Source: Sphagnum compactum (Eukaryota; Bryophyta; Sphagnopsida; Sphagnales). Taken from it: 64,000 nucleotides of DNA. How positions within the stretch are numbered: position 1 is the first letter of the stretch; each line of letters begins with the position of its first letter. Shown here piece after piece: positions 23,131-37,000 of this stretch. Location: NCBI GenBank assembly GCA_965153455.1, contig OZ234498.1:7626001-7690000 (forward strand), read 5' to 3'. The notes below the pieces were generated by a model. The model was given only the letters and a program-made list of their open reading frames with translations. It had not been told where the DNA came from and did not search any database. A program made the position numbers and the translations under genes.

Positions 23131-26100
23131 TGATATGATGAAGATTTTTAAACTGCCCTTCAAGCCCTACCCCATGAAAAAGTACATTCATTAGGGTATG
23201 ACAATGGCCATGTTTTCACTCAATAGCTATGACAATGGTGCAAGAGGAGTCAATCTCCATTTTTTCATTTGTCAGTTGGTGGTTCATCCATTATTCTGAT
23301 CTGGTTGCTGCAAGGGCAGGCACACTCCCCACAACATAGATAGGTAGGACACTACACAGCCCCCTTGTGAACTTTGTGGGTTGTCACTGCACAAATAGTT
23401 CTACAGAGTTAGACTGATGGCAGAATCATCATAGTAATAAATTTTATGAAGGCCTATCCAAAAGCAGATGGAAAACTAGGCTGCTGGTTTGATTCCCAGT
23501 CCTCTAGCTACATATGATCACAGGTTCAAACCCACCTACAGCTACAGGACATGGAAAAACAAAATCATGTCCTGCATGTCCTGTGAACCATGTAGGACCT
23601 GCACTGGCATCTACAAACTTCATTAGTATCCTAACCCATGACAAAAAAAAACATTAGTAGGCTAGTCCTTCAGAGTCCAGACCCAAAGGCCCAATAATCC
23701 AATCAAATCCTTCAATTCAAAAGGTTATTAAAAAAGGTCCTTTCAAAATTATATAAATGTAAAGCTGGTGGTGAGGTGGGGTTTAGGGTCCCATTCCAAA
23801 TATAAAGCAAATGTGCTCCCCCTACCCACCACCCATAAACAAGAAAAAAATGAGCAATATAAAGTGAGAAACAATTTCAATCTCACCACATGAGCCAATC
23901 ATTTAATGCTTGGCCAATAAAGAACAATAATGAACAATAGTCATTTATTATTATTTATTGTGCTCTCATGGGGCTCTTCCAAGCCTAAAAATTTGTGCAA
24001 TTTTTAAAGCTCAAAAATGTAGCTTTTTAAAAAAATAGAGAATCCATGGAATGTGACTGCATGTAGTGAATTGATTCAAGGCGGCCTTTTACAGTAATTG
24101 CTGAGATGCTCTGCTAGAGATGCTTTTAGAGCATCTGCATCCACAACAATCTAATGGCTTATATGTTCCTTGGAATGAAGTGCCTCCTTCAAATGTCATG
24201 AAACTTAGTTTAGATGCATAAATATGCATAGGATAGACAATCTCCAAAAGAGTTAGTAAAAGAAAATAATTGCTTTTGATTAGCTTGGACATTGTCTCTC
24301 ACTTTATTCCATCTAATATTTCATGTATGTTTATGAGTGAGGAGAGCCGGGTGGGGGCAAAATGGTAAACATGTCACTAGAGTTTCTTTGAGTACTTTCT
24401 TTTTGTAGTGGCTGCAATGCAAACATGCTTAGGTTTTTATTTTGGGGAGGGGAGCATGGTGAGCCAAATTGAAGTTGCATGCAATAGTGGCACTAGATGT
24501 TCTTGTGCACTTGCTAATTTCATAAGTCATGTTCATGCAATCATTGCTTTCTTTTTTTTTCCCCCCTTATGTTTGAAGGTGGTTTTTTTTTTTTTTTTTT
24601 TTTCTTGGATTTGGATTTTGGTATGAATAAGGAAGAAACCATGTTCATTCTTATTCATACACGAAAGTTGTTCCAACCCATCCTTTTGAAATGCCATGGT
24701 ACATACTTATTATGAATAAAAATTTATGTTTCCATGAACTATGAATTGGTAGTGATGAAGGTTTACAAAGACTTCTAGTCTTGTGACTACCATAGTTGGA
24801 ACATGTAGACATGTTTTATTTTGGGAATATGCCAAGAATGGTTTTTTTTTTTCTTGTGATGGACCAATCAAAAAGGCCCATCACCACCAACCACAAAACA
24901 AACACTTGGTTGTCCCAACTCAACCAATTAGTAACAATCACATTGTGCCCTACATATTTCATGGCAAAGAAAAAAGCACATTGCGCCCATTAAAAAGAAC
25001 CAAGACCACTTGAGCAAAGGTTCTTTTTAACTTGTGTGTGTATGCGAGTTTTGCATACCATTTGTGTAAGTGCAAATAACAAACTTATTTACACCCTGTA
25101 AGTGTAAAACTTTTTATTCACATATGTGTAAATGTAATTGTAAATGCCAAACCTTGGATGTGTAAGTGTAGAAATCTGTAATTCATTTTAAGCCATGTAA
25201 AATTGTGTAAGTGTAGATTATTCAGTACACTTTCCCATTGTGTAGATCACTGTAATTTTTTTTGAAAAAGAAAAATTTGTGCAAAAAATGTTAACATGGA
25301 TGCCAATGAATAAATTATTCCCAAAGTTTTATAATTTTCTTAGTTTGATGGGCTAATCAAAGTGGCCCATTGCCAACAATTCCTTTTTGGAGCTTTGGGA
25401 TGCACCATAACTAATTAAATTCATTAATGTAGGTACCCCAAACTCTTGCAAAAACCTAGGAGAAAAATGATGACGAAGAAGGTTTGGAATGGAAATTCTA
25501 TTGAAGCAATGAAATGGGCCAACGTAAACCCAATATGCATTCAAGAATGTCCACCCAAGATATTTCTATTTCCCAAAAGCATCATAATTTGTTCAATATC
25601 CTATGCTCAAAAATGCGGACTTGTATTATATATAGCTAAGCTAAAAGGATGCACGTCCACAATATTTTATTATAGTGAAAGTCTCTATTTAGAAACATTT
25701 ATTTTAGGAAAGGTCAATCAAAGCAAGCCATTGCTAAAAAAATCCAAAACAAAACATTGAGCTTTAGAATGTACCCACATTGGGATGCACCTCCAACTAA
25801 TTAATATGGATTGCAAATAGGTGTAATCACTAAGGGTATACAATTTATACCTAAGCCTCTAAGGTACATGTTGCATAGCTCCATCGGTTGAATATAATTC
25901 CTATTTGTACATTTGATTGTCACCATTTTCAATCTAGGTTGATGACGAGGACATACAATTGCCCCATGGGGCCATGGGGGGGGGGGGGGGGGGGGGAGGG
26001 GGTGTCTTCTTGTCCATCTCTTTTCCAAATTTTTATTATTGGCATTGGCTATTTTTAAAATTTTACATACTTGTCCAATATTGGTATTAACCAAGATTGA

Positions 26101-26248
26101 TCTTTGGTTCATATGAAGTAGGTATGCATTTGGTACTGAAATTAATATAAAAATTGGTACAAGGTTGGTATTACTTCAAATCCCTACCAAGCTAGTATAG
26201 GTATAAGGTTCATATTGCCTCAATTCATACTAGACTTGTAGGGTCTTT
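23131..26248. other. Gene-free stretch with simple repeats
   Basis: No coding motif. Contains a poly-T run at about 24588-24603, repeated 'ccaatcaaa-gg-cca' phrases at 24860, 25350 and 25715 (possibly R1-related), a 'gtgtaagtgta' cluster at 25060-25230, and a G-run of more than 20 bases at about 25976-25997 followed by GA. The minus-strand ORF 25801-26112 owes its proline run to the G tract. Confidence 0.45.
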
Positions 26249-27352
26249 CACTATTAGAATTCATGGTTTTTAAAGTTATCCACATTGATTATCTTGTCCA
26301 TCTTAACAAATGAATTTGTCCATGTTGACTAAAGATCCATGTCTTAAATTGCATGTGTATTTTTTGACTGGTGAATTTGACTAGAATGACATATTTAATT
26401 ATTTATCAAATGAAACATCTTGTCAAGAGGAACAAAAAATTGATCATTTTAGTCAACATGGTCAATGGTTTCTAATCAAGTGGGACATCTAATCAACTTG
26501 GATAAAACAAAATGACATGTTTGGTCAAAATGATCAATGGTTTTCTAATCAAATTAAACATTATACACTAATTAATAGGCCAAGTTAGCTAGCTATTATT
26601 TAGGCTCGGTAAGAAGGTAAGTAAGTAGGTTTACTACCTACCTACCTAAGTCTATTAAAGTCTATGTACCTTATACCTAGGTCTAACTACATGCCTACCC
26701 TGGTGTACCTATTTACCGAGTTATTACCTATGTAGGCAAGTAGCCTAAGCCTATTTACTACCTAGGCCTACTTACCTACCTACCAATTGCAACCTACTTA
26801 CTAATTATCTAAATTTTTATTCATTACATAAATAATGATCTGAAATAAACATGTGAAATAAAACCTTGACAAAAATTATAACTTTTTGAAAGTGTAATCC
26901 ATTTGTAAAAACTTGATTTATCATTGTGAAAATGAAGGGTTCAATTTTTTATAATTGTAACTTATGTGCATGCTTAAAGGATTAAGGTAGGTAGGTTAAA
27001 CCAAGGTAACTAAGTAAGTTAAGTTAAGTAAGATATGTTAGGTTAGGCTACAACCTACCTACCTACCTTTTATGACTTATTTAAACATATTTACTATTTA
27101 TGTATCTAAAGAATAGTTTTTAAATAATAATCCATTTTAAATTATTTAAATCTAATCAAATGATCAACTATTTACTAATCAAAATGACCAATCAAATAGT
27201 CTTATTTTATATTAGTCAAAAAGACCACCCCTAGTCACAACAATGAGTCCAAATCAACTTGTCCAAATTGATAGAATGGTCTTTTCTATGCTTGTCATTT
27301 TGGGTATTTTACTAGAAAATTCGAATTAAAAATCTTGTTTTTGTAGTATTGT
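26249..27352. mobile_element. CACTA-like non-autonomous element, about 1.1 kb
   Basis: The left end reads CACTATTAGAATTCATGG. The right end, reverse-complemented, reads CAATACTACAAAAACAAG. Both continue into a TTTTTAA run and both are flanked by TTT, which would fit the 3-bp target duplication of CACTA elements. The interior contains 'tcaa-atgg-caatgg' repeats and (CTAC)/(GTAG) tracts (26590-27065). The right half matches 53970-54262 ('aacatatttacta', 'caaatcaacttgtccaaatt', 'atgcttgtcattttgg') and the left end matches the inverted right end of 54320-56940. No transposase is visible. Confidence 0.55.
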
Positions 27353-27912
27353 TTACTACTTATGTTGATAGTTGATACCAATGTTGATATCAAATGCATG
27401 TTTATATACCAAACCAACATTAAGGTAACTACACCTTAAATGGATAATTTACACCCAAAACACCAAAAATGAAAGGGGATTGGGATGAAAATAATCCATT
27501 GGATTAATGAACGGAATTAAAATCATAATGATGAATGAAGTAATTACTTCATTTTTCAATCAAATAAAAAAATTCAAAACTTTGGACACGTAACCATTTA
27601 TTATGGGTAGTTAAAAGGTTCATATATAAAGAGACACAACCCTATTTTAAATGCGGGCCTTCCCATATTAATTCACAATCAAACATGTAATACATCACAG
27701 CTTTACATTCAGATAAAAAGGTATGCAATTGAATCATATGATTGTGTTGTTACAAAACTATGCATGTTTGGTTACAAATGTGTCAAAATTATAGCCTTTT
27801 GATCCATCATTCCACCTTTCAAAATATGCACATAATGTTGCTAAAATCTTAAAACACATCTTATAAACCAATTATTGATAACATAAGGTTAATTTTAATA
27901 TAAATGTAATCA
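27353..27912. other. Gene-free AT-rich stretch
   Basis: No ORF with a recognisable motif and no repeat boundary seen. Confidence 0.35.
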
Positions 27913-29033
27913 CACTAATCACCCATGTAAAATGGAATTGAACAATCTTGGATATTATAACTTCTTGCAACAAGCTCAATGACTAATTTGGTTTGACTTA
28001 TGTGTCGCTTCACACAAATCAAACCTAACATTGGGTATGTGACTAAATGTAGAATGCAAGGGCCCATGAGGCCAAAAAAATGTGTTTAGGTGTGAAACAC
28101 ACTCTCAAATGGGGTAAAATGCAAGGGATGGAGCCCAATGACTCCCAAGTGCACTCCCACATTGGGAATTGCACTCATGCAAGAGTTGTGAATGTTCAAA
28201 GCCTTGGTTGGAAAAGCAAACAAACACCAAATTGGGCCCCCATGACACCATTAGGAAGGTCTTGAAGCATATATGCTTAAAGTGCCCTTGTATTGTTCAT
28301 TTAGACCTGATGTGCATGAATTATGATCAAAAGAATGGGTGGGAATCAAATTGGGAGTTTGACTCCCAACCACAAACCCTTTAAAATTAGGGGTCAAATG
28401 ATCCAATAGGGGCATATTATACACCATTGGAAAGATCGTTTTGAGGGCTATAAAATATTTCCCTCACATTCTCAAAATAGAGTTGATTTGAGAAAGATAT
28501 GAGGTTCCAAAGCTTTGGAACATCAAGAGTCCCAGTTTTGGGACTCCCACTTAGGAGTCCCGGAGAAGAGTGACATTTGGATGTAGTCCTCGAAAAGAGG
28601 CACAAAGTATAATATAGGGAGGGAGTGGTGCCTCTTCCCAAAAATTGCGAATCGTGTAAAGTTTGTGCTTGAGGTTGTCCCTACTAAATTCGCCACACCA
28701 CTTCCATTCAACTTGCATTAATCTCCTTCTTTACTTAGTTGTGCAGGTTGATCTCATTTTCAACTCTCGCTTGTGAGTTCATTTTAATCTCATCCCGGAG
28801 CTTTAGCATGCCTTCCTACCCTCAAAATGTTGTGAGTTAAGAAACATGCCTCAATTTTATTTTATTTTTTTGTTTCGCCCTAGAACCCACATTTGGGTCT
28901 CTTAAGGAGTTTGGGGGTGCGTCACTAATCACCCATGCAAAATGGATATTGAACAATCTTGGATATTATAACTTCTTGCAACATGCTCAATGACTAATTT
29001 GGTTTGACTTATGTGTCACTCCACACAAATCAA
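27913..29033. repeat. Direct repeats (about 110 bp) flanking an LTR-like element
   Basis: 27913-28022 and 28925-29033 both run from CTAATCACCCATG through 'ttggatattataacttcttg' and 'ctcaatgactaatttggttt' to CACACAAATCAA, with about five differences. They enclose the LTR-like copy 28048-28924. This is far longer than the 4-6 bp an LTR element duplicates on insertion. Confidence 0.85.
28048..28924 (+). mobile_element. Solo-LTR-like element, copy A (old)
   Basis: Starts TGTAGAATG and ends GTGCGTCA, the TG...CA form of an LTR, with CTAAA before and CTAAT after (possible imperfect 5-bp target duplication). It is colinear with 58391-59212: shared blocks include a 'tttgactccc' palindrome region (28358), 'ttggaaagatc' (28428), 'gggactccca/gggactcccg', 'catttggatgtag' (28574) and the 3' end. 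Where copy B has CpG, this copy usually has TG or CA, as expected after long methylation and deamination. No gag or pol lies next to it. Confidence 0.65.
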
Positions 29034-29439
29034 TCTTGGAATTATTCTATGAACCCATGTTAAATCAGTAAACGACACTTAGACCAACCAAGTTTCTTTT
29101 ATTACTGCTAGAAATTAAAAAAACTAAGTTTGTCCTACATAATTCCCTAGTAATTGAAATGCTTCTCAAAACAAATGTTAAACAACTCTAAATCAAATTC
29201 TATGAAATTTTCATGTTCATAAAATCTATGCCTTTTTTTTTCAAACTTGTCTCTTGATCACTTTTAAAGTTTAGATTATCTTCTTAGAGAATGTTATAGC
29301 CAATTGCATCTATGGGGCCCAAAGATAAGTAACTTTCAACCTTGACGTTCTTGAAATTTTGAAAATAATTTGTACAATTTGCTTTGTAATCATGTAAGGT
29401 GAATGTTGATAAACTTGTAATTGCGTCAATTCAAAAACC

Positions 29440-29700
29440 TTTCAAAAAACAATTTTGAACATTGTCGTTTATTTTAATGATTATACGTTGGATGGAGAGT
29501 TCTTGTGACACCTTTCAAATTATGTTGCAAATATTGCAATATCAGTTGGAAGAATTCGGTAATAACTTTAAAGTTGAAAAATCACAAGCTTTGCAAATTG
29601 TTTTAAAAGGTGCTACACTTGGAAAATTTATAGTAAGCACCATGAGAATCTATTCAAACATCACATTGAAGTGTCAACATTAAAATGAATCTTCCAACAT
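29440..29700 (+). pseudogene. Decayed Ty3/gypsy-like reverse transcriptase fragment
   Basis: One frame reads VVYFNDYTLDGEFL, comparable with the gypsy 'VYLDDiTVys' active-site block (second Asp of the YxDD motif kept, first changed to Asn). A shift of frame then gives NNFKVEKSQ followed by KGATLGKFIVSTMRI, comparable with 'LNpeKC.f...g..LGhiVS..GI'. Stops, the frameshift and the absence of the remaining pol domains mark it as a relic. The match is short and judged by eye. Confidence 0.45.
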
Positions 29701-31117
29701 CCATAACTTATGGAAAAATTAACATAGATCATGCATTGGCTTTGAACACAATGATTAAATGAAAAAAAAAAAAAAGATTACTTCCAAATTAGTTTGAAAG
29801 TTGATACCAATGGTTAATGCATTATAACCAACCTTCAAGTGTTCTCAAGCTTATTTGTTTGTTATTAAAGTCATTATGATAAAACTCAAGGTTAAAATCA
29901 ACTTCGCCTTACCATCAACTTCACCTTAGTTGATGACACGTTCTTTAGAAGAACAATGGTAGGTGCACTTGTTGAAAACAAATCTACTAGCTCTTTATAA
30001 AAAGTGGAATTTTTTTTCCAAAGGGGAAGAAGTATGATGTCTTCAAATTTGGTTCCATCAACAACAACAAGCTCAAATTTCTAGTTCACATGACCATGCA
30101 TTTGGACAACCACAACATAATACATGCAACAACATGTTGCACTTTACGAATTATAAACTCTGCGAATGAAACATTAAACGTAATCTAAACAAGAAAAACA
30201 TGAATTTTCATGATCTTAGTACTTGACAAACTAATCTTTATGACATGCAAATTGTCACCATGCTCATATTTTGGCCTTGCACTGCAATTGAAATTATTGA
30301 TCCTTATGCGCTTCCCTACGCGAATCTTGTTGGAATGATGTAGAATGTTGTTGGTGCAAAAGACACTAAAATGACCAAAGTTACAATTTGAAAATTGTCA
30401 TGATTAACCAAATTTGCTTAGAAACACTTATATGAAAAATTTTCAATATCCCAACTTCCATGGTGCTTCAATGTTTCCAAAACCAATGTTCTCTAAAACA
30501 ACCGAAACAACATGTGCCCTTTATAATTTCCCATTGCAAGAATTTCATAAAAATATATATCTAAAATATTCTCTCCCACTCACACCTCTCCCATTTTGTT
30601 TTTAAAATGCCATCAACAACAATGTAATAAAGTCTTCACTCTCTTAATAATGGTTTGCTCTTGCCCTGACCCAAAATTGGGCAGCAAGAATTTTCCTTTC
30701 AAGGTTTTGCATTTACATTGGAGTCTAACATCCCAAGATGGATGTAAAATTTAAGGCTTTTTCTTTTGCGTTAAATATTATATCCCAATATGGATTTAAC
30801 ATTCAATGGCAGTTAATGTTCAATACCATATAAGACCTATCCAAAAAAACCAAGCGCATAAGTAATGTGCTAGAACCATGTTTAACTTATTTGATTATTA
30901 CCATAGCATAAGGTCAATTTTCACATTAACTAAATGAATTTCACTATTTTGAAGATCATTTAATGACAAAACTAACCTTAAGGTAAGATAGATTTAATGA
31001 ATATGGTGTGTTTTGTAGATGGGGTATTATCAAGAAGACAAAAAATGATGCCAACCATGTCTAGGAATAGAATATGACACAACAAAACATACACCTAAAA
31101 AGGTTCATATTTTTCCC
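29700..31117. other. Gene-free AT-rich stretch
   Basis: No coding motif. A-run at 29761-29774. Confidence 0.4.
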
Positions 31118-31400
31118 CGGGGGGGGGGGGGGGAGGATGGATTTAAAAAATTATCATGTTCCCATGTTGTTCCCAACTTGTTTCCATATTTTCTCAATGG
31201 TGTTCCCCAAAAATGGTCCCAATAACACCTCATTTTATCCCATATCCTTTGTCCAATGACTTTCCATTTTCACCTATATAACTAAACCAAAGGGGAGGTG
31301 TTTTGTCGAAATAAAAACTATTATTTTGGGAGTATCCCAAGTTTTAGTTTGTATTTGTGATAGGCCAATCAAAATGACATTATACTTGAACTTTTTCCCA
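31118..31400 (-). repeat. Dispersed repeat family R1, inverted copy
   Basis: Reverse complement shows, in R1 order, 'ttgattggcc', 'ttggacaaaggatatgggat', 'ttgggaac' units and a C-run (plus-strand G-run of about 14 at 31119-31133). Confidence 0.5.
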
Positions 31401-32230
31401 ATGTTAAATCATACATATTATTAATTATAAGAAATTGTTGGATAAGGTGCAAGGTTATTATGACTTTAAATGTTAAAACCTTTAACCCTGATCCTTAACA
31501 TGAAACTTTAGAATTACATTTAGTTATGATCCCTTAGGTTGTCATGAAAATTTGGACTTGTTGGAAACCAATAATCCCAATATATAATTGCAAACCTTAA
31601 ACCACATTGTTTGCATCAAAATTGCATCCCAAAAAATGAAATGAGATTGTACTATACTATACATATGAAAAAAAAACCAATAAGAATATAAATCACCAAT
31701 GTAAATGACAAAATTCATAGAATATCTCATATCATTATAAATACATTTAAATAAAATATTATCCATAATCTACATTGTAGTGGTTCAAATTTAATATTTT
31801 TATGTACATGCAAATGTTTAGACACAAACAAATATAATAGAGTCGTAAAACTTGATTTGATGACAATGCACAAATTTCGTACAAGATTTGTTTAGAACAT
31901 CAAAGATATACTCAAAATATTAAAAAATTAAAAAATATTGTGGAGAAAATATTTCACAATAGTTTTTAGAGAATGAAATTTACATCAAAATTTAAATACT
32001 AATTTATTATGTAACTAACAAAAATATCCAATTTGAAATATGAATATACACACGTTGTCATTTAAATTTCACTTCATCAAGTTTGGGCAATCAATTTTGT
32101 CCTTTTACTCAATATATATTCAAGTTGAACATTTCAAACATAATATTCTTCCTTGTTGATCACAAAGATTGTGCAATATGGTGCATTCTGAGTTTTTTTG
32201 GTAATTAAAATATCATACCCTTAAAATGTA
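31401..32230. other. Gene-free AT-rich stretch
   Basis: Nothing supported. Confidence 0.35.
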
Positions 32231-33300
32231 AGGGTGATGAAAATATTGGCCCAAAATTTCACCATTACTTTACACCTTGTAGGCCAAGGCATTAGCAAAG
32301 ATTGACACATTTTGGGGTTTGTTTATTATGGACTAGGGTTTAAGGTTTTTGTGCTAAGGGTGAAGGTTTGGGGTGTAAGGGTGTGATGACCCAAATTTTC
32401 ACCATGTCAATTAAACCTTGTACAACAAGGCACTCATAAAGTTTGATGCATGTTGGGTGTCATTTGTTATGGCTTAATGTTTAAGGGTAGATGCAAGCTA
32501 TAATGGTTTAATTTTTGCATCCTTATGGACTTTTTGTAAAGTGTACTCTATTCGAATGCCACAAACACATTATAAAATCATCAATTGACAAAAATATTTA
32601 TGGATTAAGATTACCAACTTGAATAAAAATATTTATTGAGAGGTAAAATTCAATAAACATACACCAATCATATAGTAATGGACTTTTAAAGTGCACATAT
32701 GGATTATAATATGGGTTCAACATTGACATTCAAATGCATTTTTTGTTATGATTTCATTTCAATATTTTTTATTAAGATTCAAAATATGATACATGATGGG
32801 AAAAAACATGGATTGAAAAAAATTGCAACAAAAACTTTAACCAACAAATAACTATGTATATTGAAGGACCAAATTTGGACCTTATTTTCAAAAGTCTTAA
32901 TCTTAATCATTTTTTGTTGGATTGATATTTTTTCATTCTAGCATGTATGTTAAAGAGTTTTTTAGATGGGCAACTTTTCATATGGACTTTATTAATTGAC
33001 CACATAGGGCCCACTCAACGTTGGTTTTTAACTTTTTTTTTCCATTCTAATGTTAAAATATGGATTTTATATGGACTTTTGGGACTAGGACTCTTGCCGT
33101 TTTTGAGCCACCCTAACTTACATCTACCCTTAAAGTTTTTGTGTTAAGGTTGAAGGTTTGGGGTGTAAGGGTGTGATGAAATTGGCCCAAATTTTCGTCA
33201 TCACCTTAAACCTCATAAGGCAAGGCACTCATAAAGGTTGACGCATTTGGGGTGTCATTTTTTATGGCCTAGGGTTTAAGGTTTTTGTGTTAAGAATTTA
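32231..33300 (+). repeat. Three diverged copies of an approximately 130-170 bp unit
   Basis: Units at about 32231-32375, 32376-32490 and 33122-33300 each contain 'ggtgtaagggtgtgatga' or its remnant, 'cccaaattttcaccat', 'aaggcactcataaag', 'ggggtgtcatttgttatgg' and 'agggtttaaggtttttgtg'. The first two are adjacent; the third is 630 bp away. Confidence 0.7.
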
Positions 33301-33899
33301 ACCAAATTATAACATCTTTATGTGACAAAGTCATAGTTGCGTTGCATTTTAATCAACTTCTTGAAGATTGTAAATAAATTTATTATGTTTCCAAGTTCAC
33401 CCATCATGTGTCAAGGACATAAAAACAAGTTCACCCATCATTGTTTCCTTCAACTAATAAGATGCCTATTAGGAGGCATGTATTAGTTGGTTGGCATATA
33501 GTAAAATTCACATTCTCATCACCTTTTTGTTCATTGTAAGACCCAGAACTTGGTTGCATTGCGAGACACTATTGTTATCAAAGCCAATAGAGTAGGTGGG
33601 CATGGGGTGCATTTGAAAAATTGGTGCATTACATGGACTAGCTATTTGGTTCAGTTGTAGTTGGTAAGGGTTCTCTTGATCGTTCAACCTTTGAGATCTA
33701 AACATTATAATTAATTATAATTAGTTCTCCAAATGGTGTTGGGATTTGCTTCGCAATGGGTGGTGATGATTTTTCTTGTTGTGCACATTCATACTCTAAC
33801 CTTCTACAATTTCTTGAAATTAGATTCAAAGTATTCGTTGCTTTCATCACACAACAATCCTCCCAAATTTATGTCAAGCCGAATCAAAACATTTGATTT

Positions 33900-34066
33900 T
33901 TGCAGACAATGTGCACTATAACAAGTTGTATCCATGTATGCCAAATGTTTTCACTGGATTTGAGTGAATCCACTAGTCCAACTAAATGGGACCTAGTGGG
34001 GATGCAATGAATTCACTAGTTCACTGCATGGGGATTAGTGAATTGCACCCACATTTTGTAGTAGTG
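33900..34066 (-). repeat. Possible CACTA-like terminus
   Basis: Read on the minus strand from 34066, the sequence begins CACTACTACAAAATGTGGGT and continues with repeated 'ttcacta' and 'atccac' motifs, typical of subterminal repeats. I did not find the opposite end. Confidence 0.35.
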
Positions 34067-37000
34067 GTGATTCATATTTTAAAGCTTCCTTCTCCCTTGC
34101 AATAATCATGCAAAACATGTGCATATGTAAACTTATTTCTCCTTGCTTGCAAAATTGATTTTTTTTTTCACATTCCATGTGTGTAATTACGCTATTTCAT
34201 GAAATTCAATTTATGAACAAAACCTAACTTAATTTTACTAACCGAGATAATGATGTTTCAAGAAATAGTTGTCAAATTATGACATAGATATTTCCATTGT
34301 GTTTTAATGTGAATCGATTAGGCCTTTGATTTTTGCGTTAATGAATGTGGTTAATGTTATAAATGGGCGGCCCATAATGTGAAAATAAGTGGCTTGGATT
34401 TTTTTTAATTGGTGAAAGGGCCTTACTTTGTGTGAAACACTAAGTGTGCGACTTATGCCACAAAGTCTTCTTTAGAAGCAAACTTCATATGTACACATGC
34501 AAGGTGCAATCCCTATGTTAAACATTGATGATCATAAGGTCAATTTCTACACATTGCTTCAAAATATGATTATTTTTATCTTTTAAATCCATTTTCAAAA
34601 TGTAAATTAGTACATTTAGCCCATTCTCAAATACATTACAAATTAGCTTGTCCTTTAGGTTAAAGTTAAAGTTTTAAATGGAGACATTTATGTTAGATCC
34701 ATGGTAAAAAAATGTTATGAGATATTAAATTGGTAATGCAAAGCAATGGTAATTTTTGTTGTCAAAAAAATTAGCTTACAATTGAATATTACATGATGGG
34801 TGTAATCACAATCCAACAAGCCAAAAAGGGCGTTAGATCAGAAAGAAAAATAGTTAAAATAGGATAAATATTTATGTTTTTCCATTTAAAACCATGACAA
34901 TCATTGCAAGTCGTTGTTTTTTCATTCATATGAATGTTATGGAATTCAAACCAAAAATCCATTTAATGAAATTTTAAATTTAAGTTTTGATTTAAGACCT
35001 TTGAAAATGAACACCTATGGCATTAAATAGGAGTCAACTTTGTAAAGGATTATTAAAAGGACTCATATAATGAAACACATTTGATAGGAAAAAAATAAGG
35101 AAGATAAAGACCTATTAACCACATTGAAAAAACACCCATACCCTAAAATATGTGGAATTCTAAAACTTTAAAAATTCAAAAAAAATTCCAAAATTGATTT
35201 AAAATTTTAGAATTTTGAAAATCCCTTACCGCATATAAATGAGGTATAATATAATGAGGTATACAATGTGTTTTAGAAAGTTCTAACTTATTCTAAAAGA
35301 AAACATAAAAATGTAAGAAATGAATTTCTGGTCATGATTTGAAATTTTTATCAATTTTATAAGGAGAACACTAAATTTACAAGGAATTAAGACACTTTCA
35401 AAAACTCATATTTATTCAAAAAAATAAACAAAAAAAATGTCATTGTACTAGGACAACTATAAGAATGTATTATAATAAATCGCAAAAAAATTGTTCCAAA
35501 ATTCATTCGTATGAAAAAAAATTTGGGAAAAAAAGGACATGTAGTCTTTTTTTTATGTAATCATGTTGGTTCATTGTATCTCGTTCGCTCCCTGATGTAA
35601 ATCGATATTTGACTTCATTTTTTGGATGGTTTTTCAACATCATTGGTTCATGGTATGCATTTTTCTTGTGAATCATACTTTGAGTACGAAGAAATTATTT
35701 TTAACAATAAAAATGTTACTTTGCATCATGATGATAACATCAATGGTTGAACCCATGGCCCTTGTCAAAATGCAATCAAATTGATAGCACATGTGGACAT
35801 GCATTTGATTTGTTAATTGGTCATTTTAGATATTAGATGTACTTTAGACATTCCGATTGTACTAGGGGTCATTGGGTCAACCACTCACAAAAAAACCATG
35901 TGGGGTACTTTTGAGGCAACATGATTTTTGAAACTCATTTGACACCTTTAGGTTCACATTAGGGGTTATTTTATGAAGATGCATCACCTACCATGCACAA
36001 GAATAAGAAATCACAAGAAATGGCATGAAAGTGTTAGTGACACATTATGATGAAACGTGGGCTCCACATTGGTTCACCCTACCAACTTGATGATCATTTA
36101 TTTTCAATTCAATACAAATAATACATAATAATTTAATACAACATGTGTAGGGATATTGATTTGTAAATATGTACATAATAAATTGGACATAATTTCAAGT
36201 ACAAATATATTAGAATTTTTTTTGGTATAGGTTTCAAGTTTCAACATTTTTTTAACATCATTATGATGAATTTAAAATGACAAAGTTCATATAGTCATGT
36301 TTTTTTCACTTCTTTTTATGTTGTTTCAAAAATGTAATCACATTTGTGATGAATATATTGAGATTGTTCCAATTCAATTCTGCAACATATGTTAACCACA
36401 TATGTTATTGTGAAACTTCGAACAACAAACCATCTATTTGTTACATGACATCTATAAAAAAAGCTCTTCTTTTAATTGTGCATATTTTTTAGAATGTCCC
36501 CACATGTTAATAAAAAATTGAAATAAATATCCCCATAACAAGTGCATGAACAAAACCGAGATAAATGGGGACCACAATATGTAGGGGAATTTTCCATAAT
36601 TTTGGAATTGCAAATGTGGTAAGAATTTCAACATTTGTATGATGCCAAAACTACAATAAAATAAAAACCCAAACCATGATCATTGCCATGGGAAATACTA
36701 AAGAACTTGCCAATTGTCAATTCTTGCAAGTTTCAAATTACATAATGTACAATAATGCATTTGTAGTCTTAACTAAGAAATACATGGAGAGATCTTGAAA
36801 AAATATGCATAATGAAGTCATTGTCTTCAAGCTTTGATATACACTACTAGGTGGTGCACTTTCACAATTGGTCACAAATTAGAAAAAGAACAAAATCATG
36901 TACCCTGGAGTTTTCCATTCAATAACCAAAAAAATCATAAAACAAACATAAATGGAAAAAATATATATATTTCATGGCTCATTCATTTGGAATCACACCC

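Noticed and set aside
25976-25997. Poly-G runs (also at 31119-31133 and 60297-60313) as regulatory G-tracts
   Set aside because: Isolated homopolymers, likely slippage; exact lengths may also be assembly uncertain.
26590-27065. Regularly spaced CTAC/GTAG blocks considered as a CRISPR-like array
   Set aside because: Repeats are four-base units without constant spacers, in a eukaryotic genome.
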